Below, one piece after another: positions 57,954-64,000 of a stretch of DNA of 64,000 nt. The translations under genes were made by a program, and so were the position numbers. The notes beneath the pieces were generated by a model. The model ran no database searches, was not told where the DNA came from, and saw nothing but the letters and a program-made list of their open reading frames with translations. Within the stretch, counting starts at the first letter, position 1. Every line of letters starts with the position of its first letter. This DNA is from Mycobacterium montefiorense (GTDB taxonomy: Bacteria > Actinomycetota > Actinomycetes > Mycobacteriales > Mycobacteriaceae), in assembly GCF_003112775.1 (NCBI RefSeq), contig NZ_BFCH01000007.1, forward strand, positions 362,876-426,875, in the 5' to 3' direction.

Positions 57954-58982
57954 CTAGGCGATCGGATACGGCCAGGGGTTGAAGCGGCAGGTTTTGCCGT
58001 CGGCCTTGACATACTCGGGGTCGAACTTCGCGGCGTCGTCGTTGGAGGTGGAGAACGTCTGCTGCATCATCACCGGCGCCAACCCGCCCTGCTTGTCGCA
58101 CGGCTCATGGCGCACATAGCCGATGGCGTGGCCCACCTCGTGATCGATCACGTACTGCCGGTACGAACCGATGTCTCCTTCGAAGGGCACGGCCCCGCGG
58201 ACCCAGCGTGCCTCGTTGATGAACACCCGCGCGTCCCGGTCCGGTCCGAACACCGGGTTGTAGCAGGAGGTCTCCAGCCGGAATTCGTAGCCGCACCCCT
58301 CGCGCACCGTCACCGGAGACACCAGCGAGATCCGGAAGTCCGGCTTCCCGTTGTCGATCCTGACGAAGGCGAATTGCGGGTTGTGCGTCCAGCCCTTGGG
58401 ATTGGCGAGCGTCTGATCGACCATCGTGGCGAATGCGTCGTCGCCGCCGAACATCGCGGGGTCCAGACCGTTCTCGACCTCGACGCTGTACTTGAACACC
58501 TTGGCGGTGCCCTGACCGATCTGCGGCGTGGTGCCGGGCACGACACGCCAGGTCTTTTCGCCGGCTTCGGTGAACGGACCACCGTCGGGCAGCGTCCCGG
58601 CCGGGAGGTTGGCGTCGAAGGTGGCCAGGCCACGAGGCGGTGCGTCGAGGATGGCCGTGCCCACCGCCCCGATCGCCGGTGGGTCTTGGATGGACGGCTT
58701 GCTCGCGGTCGGTTTCGGTGCGCCGACGCCGGTCACCGTCTGGTAGATAACGACGGCGGTCAGCGCTACCAGCACCGGCAGCGCATACGCGCGCCAGCCG
58801 TAGGTGGAGATAAAACGGCCCAGCCACGATTGTTTCCGCCACTGCCGAGGACGTTCACGGTCGCCCCGGGACCGTCCGGTGCCACGCCCGATCGGGTCAC
58901 GCAGCGCCCGAAGTGGTTCGCGCCACTCGTCACGCAGCACAGGCACTCGACCGGTGCCGGGCACTGGCGGCTCGGACGTCAT
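57954..58982 (-). CDS. DUF3152 membrane-anchored zinc metalloprotease (Rv3207c homologue)
   Basis: 342 residues from ATG 58982. A basic cytoplasmic N-terminus (about 60 residues), one helix (about 65-85), then an extracytoplasmic domain with a zinc-protease motif HEVGHAIGYVRH near 290 and four nearby Cys. The third His is one residue further than in classic metzincins. Probably a secreted or anchored protease of unknown target. It lies 77 bp before moeZ on the same strand. Confidence 0.9.
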   Translation of the reverse strand: MTSEPPVPGTGRVPVLRDEWREPLRALRDPIGRGTGRSRGDRERPRQWRKQSWLGRFISTYGWRAYALPVLVALTAVVIYQTVTGVGAPKPTASKPSIQDPPAIGAVGTAILDAPPRGLATFDANLPAGTLPDGGPFTEAGEKTWRVVPGTTPQIGQGTAKVFKYSVEVENGLDPAMFGGDDAFATMVDQTLANPKGWTHNPQFAFVRIDNGKPDFRISLVSPVTVREGCGYEFRLETSCYNPVFGPDRDARVFINEARWVRGAVPFEGDIGSYRQYVIDHEVGHAIGYVRHEPCDKQGGLAPVMMQQTFSTSNDDAAKFDPEYVKADGKTCRFNPWPYPIA

Positions 58983-59144
58983 TGCCCCAGGATGGCACAG
59001 CTGGGACCGACGGAGTCCCTGGCGCGCCCGAGCGCACCCCACCGCACCGGTTCAGCCTGCGCCTACGGCGCCGATGCCGGTACCGGGTACACCATGGGTA
59101 GTAATGTCTGTGCGACGAGCGGCGCGCGACTGGCCCGTCTATAG

Positions 59145-59867
<723 letters not shown>

Positions 59868-59932
59868 CGGCAACCAAGAGCGTTCGCGCACTTAAAGTTG
59901 GGTATCTAGTCGAGCAAAGCAACCTCGATAGT

Positions 59933-60749
59933 ATGCCGCCTCGTCGCCCGTCGGATCCCCCGAGCCCTGTCTGGGAAAAACGGACCACGGCTGCGACTAC
60001 TACGATTGTGTTAATGACTGGGGATGACGCTGGCCGAGAATCGGCGACCTTGCCGCGGCTCACGGAGGCCGAGGCGCTACAGCAGGCACGGTTTAAGCAA
60101 GAGATGGCATTCACCCCAACATCGAACATCGAACATCGAAGCTATGGTGCTGAAAATCATCGGCGGCTGGGAGCAGCTCAAGGCGACCGTCAACGCGTAC
60201 CGGTTCTTGGACGCCGGTCCCGACGGCGACCCGCTCGGCCAGGAAGACCTTCCCGCCGCGATGAACAAGCTGGCGAAGAAATTCCGGCTCCGCTGGCCCC
60301 ACGACCGCTTCGCGGCCAAAGTCCACCGCTGCAATCAGGTCCGCCAGAAGTTCGCCCACTTCCTTTTCGTCAGCGCAATTGTCGGCGTCGAACCGCCGAA
60401 CCGCACGCTGTATTTCACCAGCCTGGGAACGCCCGCCGCTTCCTTCAAGGCAGAACGCAACTCACTTGGACTGGAGTGGCTCGATGAGGGGTTGGTTCGG
60501 CAATCCCGCCACGAAGACTGGATCACCGAACAGGAGCTTCGGGACACACTCGCCGAGCTAAAAGAGCTCATCGATTGGTGCCACGCACTAGGACGCATAG
60601 TGCATACCTTGAAAGACAGTCCAGACCTCCCTGACGATCACCCCATCGACACCCCAGAATGGGTGGTTCCTTGGCGCACAGAGAAAGCGTCGCTGCTGGC
60701 CCTCCGAGACATTCGTCTCGGTGACGAAGCCGGCGCTTCAGCCCCTTGA
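59933..60749 (+). pseudogene. Unknown protein gene split by 7-bp repeat
   Basis: Two frames read on either side of a triplicate AACATCG repeat. The upstream frame (ATG 59933, or 60014) runs to GLN/ALA-rich helical sequence RLTEAEALQQARFKQEMAF. The downstream frame continues AMVLKIIGGWEQLKATVNAY and ends at 60749. Removing one 7-bp unit joins them exactly (TPTSNIEAMVLK). As sequenced, only the 201-residue part from ATG 60144 is intact. It has no signal peptide or known motif. It may be a broken gene or a switchable one. Confidence 0.6.
60118..60138 (+). repeat. Three perfect copies of AACATCG
   Basis: A tandem heptamer, 60118-60124, 60125-60131 and 60132-60138. The unit length is not a multiple of three, so a change of copy number alters the reading frame of the gene that contains it. 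Confidence 0.95.
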
Positions 60750-61285
60750 GGTAGTGATGCAGTGGCACCGGCGACCAGTTGTCGCACCGGTGGGCTATAA
60801 CTGCGGGCAAACCCGAAGGAGCCAATCGCATGAGCCACGAGACCTTGGTCAAGCCGAAGCAGTAGCTGCTGCGCAGAAAGCACTCGGAGGCGGCGGCTCG
60901 TACATCGTGCATTCTCGTCACATGCCACTTGGTAAACCGTGGCGGCCGGAGCTATCTCCGGGTTGCGCACACGCGGGACGGTGCCGTCGCCACCGTGCTC
61001 GCAAACGACAGCTTGTTCACACCGGCCCAGTCCGCCGCGATAGTGAGACGCCTCCGTGACTGCGTACTGCCCGCAATCCGGCGGCTGACTGCTCGACCGC
61101 CGCCAGATGATCGGCGGCCGGCCGGCTTGCGGATGACGGGGCGGCTGGGAGCCGACGACTTGTCGGCATGCCCCGCTGCTCGCAATGCCGCTGACTCCGT
61201 TGGGCACGGACGCTACCGCACTAAAGACGCAGATCGACCTATTGGGGTCGATAAAACAACCATAAAGCGCAATTAGGGTAATTTT
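60750..61285 (+). other. Gene-poor stretch with possible remnant ORF
   Basis: Between the slipped-repeat gene and hipB. A good ribosome-binding site (GAAGGAG) leads ATG 60830, but the frame meets TAG at 60863-60865 after eleven codons. The same frame is then open to 61276, including VNRGGRSYLRVAHTRDGAVA. This may be a gene broken by a nonsense change, or coincidence. A minus-strand frame 60638-61294 reads as low-quality sequence and is not accepted. Confidence 0.3.
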
Positions 61286-61304
61286 ATAGTACATTCGATA
61301 CTAT
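61286..61304. promoter_or_regulatory. Inverted-repeat operator overlapping hipB start
   Basis: The sequence ATAGTACATTCGATACTAT has perfect 6-bp arms around a 7-base spacer. It covers a possible -10 element (TATAGT, 61285-61290) and the first two bases of the hipB start codon, as expected for an autoregulated toxin-antitoxin operon. Confidence 0.65.
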
Positions 61305-61653
61305 GTCGAAGAAGGTGATCGCCCCGACTCGCACCGCCGCGGACGCTCTTGCCGTGCTCGGTGCGCAGATCCGCCTCGCGCGGCACGAGAAGAACTGGAC
61401 GGCCGCTGAGCTGGGCATGCGCATCGGCGTCGGCCGGCACACCGTCACCGCCATCGAGCGGGGAGAGCCTGGTGTCGCCATCGGCACGGTTTTGAACGCG
61501 GCGTCCGTGCTCGGCGTTGCGCTATTTGGTGCCGATAACCACGAACTGGCGAGGCTTCGCCGCCGCGGCGAAGAGCGACTAGCGCTGCTCCCGTCCCGCG
61601 AAGACCAGCCACGATCGATAGCAACCGACGGTGACCATGACCTCAACTTCTGA
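61303..61653 (+). CDS. HipB-like XRE-family antitoxin
   Basis: 116 residues with a helix-turn-helix at about 20-75 (LGAQIRLARHEKNWTAAELG; HTVTAIERGEPGVAIGTV). The basic/acidic C-terminal tail probably contacts the toxin. The gene lies directly on the inverted repeat 61286-61304 and overlaps hipA by 17 bases. It would repress the operon and neutralise the kinase. Confidence 0.85.
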   Translation: MSKKVIAPTRTAADALAVLGAQIRLARHEKNWTAAELGMRIGVGRHTVTAIERGEPGVAIGTVLNAASVLGVALFGADNHELARLRRRGEERLALLPSREDQPRSIATDGDHDLNF

Positions 61654-62911
61654 TGGCGGCATCGCCGCCCAGCGTGATGCTTTCGTGTGGGTATGGCTGC
61701 CTGGGCGCGTCGAGCCAGTGGTGGCCGGAAGAGTGCAACGCCAACGTAACGGACGCCGGTACGTATTCGGTTATGGACGCAGTTACCTCAGCCGCCCCGA
61801 CGCCATCAGCCTCTACACACCGGAGTTGCCGCTGAGGGCCGGGTGGCAGATTGCCAGCCCCAACATGCCGATCGCCTCCGCGCTGCGCGACGCCGGCCCC
61901 GATTCTTGGGGGCAGCGCGTGATCCTCGAACGACTCCTCGGGGCCAAGGGGCGCGACGCCGACCCCGGTGACCTGGACCAGATCACCTACTTCCTGGAAT
62001 CGGGATCGAACCGGATCGGCGGCCTGGACTTTCAGACGGGTCCGGATGTCTACGTGCCGCGTGGTAGCTCCGCGACGATTGATGAGCTGCATGCGGCTGC
62101 TGATGCCCTGCAGGAGGGGCGCCCGCTTTCCGATGAACTCGCCGCCGCGCTGGTGCGGGGCACTTCCATTGGTGGTGCACGGCCTAAGGCGCTCATCGAG
62201 GTCGAAGGCGTGAGCCATATCGCCAAGTTCTCTTCGACGTCAGACACGTACCCCGTGGTCAACGCCGAGGCGCTGGCACTTGAGTTCGCCCGGCGGATCG
62301 GGATCGCGACAACGGCGTCATTCCTCACCAGCTCACTTGGCCGCGATGTTCTCATGATCGAGCGGTTCGACCGGCCGGCCGCCGGTGGCCGGCGCATCGT
62401 CGTGTCTGGACTCACGATGCTCGGGCTCGACGAGATGGAGGGGCGGTATGCGACGTATCCAGATCTTTTAGACGTGTTGCGCCAGAACGGGATCGATGCC
62501 GATGTCGGCAAGCGATTGTTCGAACGGATCGTGTTCAACGTGGCCATCGGCAACAACGACGACCACGCGCGCAACCACGCCGCGTTCTGGGACGGACACA
62601 CCCTTGAACTAACCCCCGCCTACGACCTGTGCCCCCAGACCCGCTCCGGCGAGACCTCGGCGCAGGCCATGGCTTTCGATCGTGACGGCACCCGCGACAG
62701 CTCGTTCGCCGCATGCCTGCGCGCCGCACCCGTGTACGGCCTGAGCATCGGCCAGGCGCGTGACATCATCGACGCGCAGATCGACCTGATCCAGCGCGAG
62801 TGGACGGACGTCGCTGACCTCGCAAAGCTGAGACGAGCACAGCGAAACCTACTGTGGCACAGGCAGATCCTAAATCCGTACGCGAGCTACGGCTACACGC
62901 CCGCGGATTGA
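61637..62911 (+). CDS. HipA-like serine/threonine kinase toxin
   Basis: 424 residues from ATG 61637. The N-terminal HipA domain is followed by the P-loop-like TSIGGARPKALIE (about 178), catalytic NNDDHARNHAAFWDG (about 312-325) and the metal site LTPAYDLCP. The key Asp and Asn residues are all present, so it should be an active kinase. Known HipA proteins phosphorylate glutamyl-tRNA synthetase and induce dormancy. The target here is not known. Confidence 0.9.
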   Translation: MTSTSDGGIAAQRDAFVWVWLPGRVEPVVAGRVQRQRNGRRYVFGYGRSYLSRPDAISLYTPELPLRAGWQIASPNMPIASALRDAGPDSWGQRVILERLLGAKGRDADPGDLDQITYFLESGSNRIGGLDFQTGPDVYVPRGSSATIDELHAAADALQEGRPLSDELAAALVRGTSIGGARPKALIEVEGVSHIAKFSSTSDTYPVVNAEALALEFARRIGIATTASFLTSSLGRDVLMIERFDRPAAGGRRIVVSGLTMLGLDEMEGRYATYPDLLDVLRQNGIDADVGKRLFERIVFNVAIGNNDDHARNHAAFWDGHTLELTPAYDLCPQTRSGETSAQAMAFDRDGTRDSSFAACLRAAPVYGLSIGQARDIIDAQIDLIQREWTDVADLAKLRRAQRNLLWHRQILNPYASYGYTPAD

Positions 62912-62962
62912 CGCGCCCACCGCGCAGCAGCACTTGACGGCAAGGCCACCAACCGCGGGAGA

Positions 62963-62989
62963 AGCCCCCTCACCACGAAGGAGAGGGCT
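62963..62989 (+). terminator. Weak hairpin after hipA
   Basis: The arms AGCCCCCTC and GAGAGGGCT pair with one mismatch around a 9-base loop, 52 bp after hipA. No U-tract. The rest of 62912-63022 holds nothing that I recognise. Confidence 0.35.
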
Positions 62990-63022
62990 AACCCTGACGT
63001 GCTCATAGTTAGCATCACGGGC

Positions 63023-63142
63023 ATGGGTAACAGTGCCGAGTATTTGGCTCGACGAATCGCCTTACTGTCTATCGTCGGGCTAAGCCACCTGTACTTCGGA
63101 TTCGCTGTCTTGCTAGATCGTGCGCTCAGCGGCCTGACCTGA
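63023..63142 (+). CDS. Possible 39-residue hydrophobic peptide
   Basis: MGNSAEYLARRIALLSIVGL begins a short ORF with one predicted membrane helix (about 12-32). There is no clear ribosome-binding site. Short membrane peptides occur near toxin-antitoxin modules, but this one could be chance. Confidence 0.3.
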   Translation: MGNSAEYLARRIALLSIVGLSHLYFGFAVLLDRALSGLT

Positions 63143-63230
63143 CAGCGGGTCTGCCGGTGGTGCACGAAGTTGTCGGTGGTGCTGCGTACCGTGCGTGGCA
63201 TGAACCTCGGGGAGCGAGCGGTTTGGATCA

Positions 63231-64000
63231 ATGACGTACTCATTCCGTAACCGGTTCACGATCTTTGACGATCGATTGAACATCGATGCCCATATTCATG
63301 AGCTCGCTGACACCGGCGTTGAACACGTGGTTTTGCGGGCCGGCACGTCTGGAACGATGATCAAAGACACCGGCGATCTGGTGGTAGAGGGTAGCCGGTA
63401 CCCGGATGAAGGATCCGCCGTCGCGGCAGGGCGGGAATGGCGGCGGGCTTTGACGGTCGCTTTTGCCCGCTCACATGCCGGTGCTGATTTCGGGCCTGAT
63501 GATTCGGTAACTCCCAGCACAGACATGATCGTCCCGAACCCTCCAGATCTGTTCGCGCAGATGGGAATTGATCCCGGAGACCGAATTGTGTCGGACGAGC
63601 ACGGGTTGCTGGTGGTCACTTCCGAGCCGCGGCCAAAGTTCTTCTTCATGCAAGCCCACGGCGCTGTCGCCAGAGGCGACGAGCAATTCGTTGCGAATCT
63701 CAATAATGCTCGTGAGCGAAGTGGTCAAAATTGGTCTCCCGAGAAAGCGCTTGCCCATCGGGTCGTAGCCTCTGCGCTACGTGATACCAACCCAGAGACC
63801 CAGCACATCCAACTGACCACGGCCGTCGAAGTGCTACTGCAACAACAAGATCGACCTCAAGATGTCTTTGATGTGTTGAGCCAGTTTATAAATGACGTTG
63901 AACAGGGTGACGAAGGTGACATTAAAAAGAGGCTGCTCGACATCCTGAGGGAAGACCTTGAGGAATCGATATCGCGCGCTGCCTGCGATCAATTGTTAGC
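63231..64000 (+). CDS. Unknown protein, 3' end beyond window
   Basis: Open from ATG 63231 to the window edge, over 256 codons, starting MTYSFRNRFTIFDDRLNIDA. Codon use is less GC-biased than in the core genes, which suggests transfer. The N-terminal part (about 1-95) has the pattern TGDLVVEGSRYPDEGSAVAA then REWRRALTVAFARSHAGADF; the later part is helical and charged (VFDVLSQFINDVEQGDEGDI). No membrane segment. I do not recognise the family. A 16-codon ORF (63200-63250) overlaps the start in another frame and may couple translation. Confidence 0.7.
   Translation, partial: MTYSFRNRFTIFDDRLNIDAHIHELADTGVEHVVLRAGTSGTMIKDTGDLVVEGSRYPDEGSAVAAGREWRRALTVAFARSHAGADFGPDDSVTPSTDMIVPNPPDLFAQMGIDPGDRIVSDEHGLLVVTSEPRPKFFFMQAHGAVARGDEQFVANLNNARERSGQNWSPEKALAHRVVASALRDTNPETQHIQLTTAVEVLLQQQDRPQDVFDVLSQFINDVEQGDEGDIKKRLLDILREDLEESISRAACDQLL

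Noticed and set aside
60638..61294. 218-codon minus-strand frame in the accessory segment
   Set aside because: It overlaps the real C-terminal part of the slipped-repeat gene and reads as low-complexity Arg/Ser/Pro sequence.

Overview
The window is chromosomal DNA of a non-tuberculous Mycobacterium. It is GC-rich, and the block from about 33.3 to 59.9 kb reads as the M. tuberculosis Rv3193c-Rv3208 neighbourhood almost gene for gene (UPF0182 protein, PDZ/Lon-type protease, Rv3195-Rv3197, whiB7, uvrD2, mrx1, nudC, K+ channel, adnB, adnA, lipV, an alkyltransferase-like protein, moeZ, a DUF3152 protease and a TetR regulator). A PPE gene, an MmpL transporter and WhiB7 confirm the genus. I cannot name the species.

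Layout: (1) 1-8.9 kb, minus strand: an exochelin-type siderophore locus. It has a large NRPS cut by the window edge, an FxbA-like formyltransferase, an MFS exporter and a small acidic protein, with an IdeR-like iron box in front of fxbA. (2) 9.0-16.0 kb: a glutathione peroxidase, then a copper block: a CopD/CtaG-like membrane protein and an anti-sigma-like zinc-finger gene (minus strand), diverging from the copper P-type ATPase ctpA (plus strand), then a convergent LCM-type methyltransferase. (3) 16.5-29.2 kb: an isonitrile lipopeptide operon equivalent to Rv0096-Rv0101 (ppe1, Rv0097 oxygenase, fcoT, fadD10, ACP, nrp). Here nrp has a single module and an apparent one-base frameshift, and an mmpL gene and two small unknown genes follow. 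A tRNA-fMet gene closes the region. (4) 29.4-33.3 kb: a cupin / nitroreductase / HD-domain operon divergent from a GlxA-type AraC regulator, then an SDR. (5) 33.3-59.9 kb: the conserved core block. (6) 59.9-64 kb: an accessory segment, less GC-rich towards its end, with a slipped-repeat gene, a HipBA-like toxin-antitoxin pair and an unknown gene running off the end.

The main observation is a shared promoter. The sequence GGAAC-N17-CGACT occurs three times: before the anti-sigma/CopD-CtaG operon, before ctpA and before the ppe1-nrp operon. In two of the three the next bases (TTTTTG) are also the same. This ties copper transport and isonitrile lipopeptide synthesis into one apparent ECF-sigma regulon, with the anti-sigma-like gene controlled by its own promoter class.

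Other points of note are a 7-bp triplicate repeat whose loss of one copy would restore an open reading frame (a possible phase-variable or broken gene), a complete whiB7 leader with uORF and attenuator, a 177-bp identical segment in two adenylation domains, and a possible 11-codon ORF translationally coupled to mmpL. No IS element or CRISPR array was seen.
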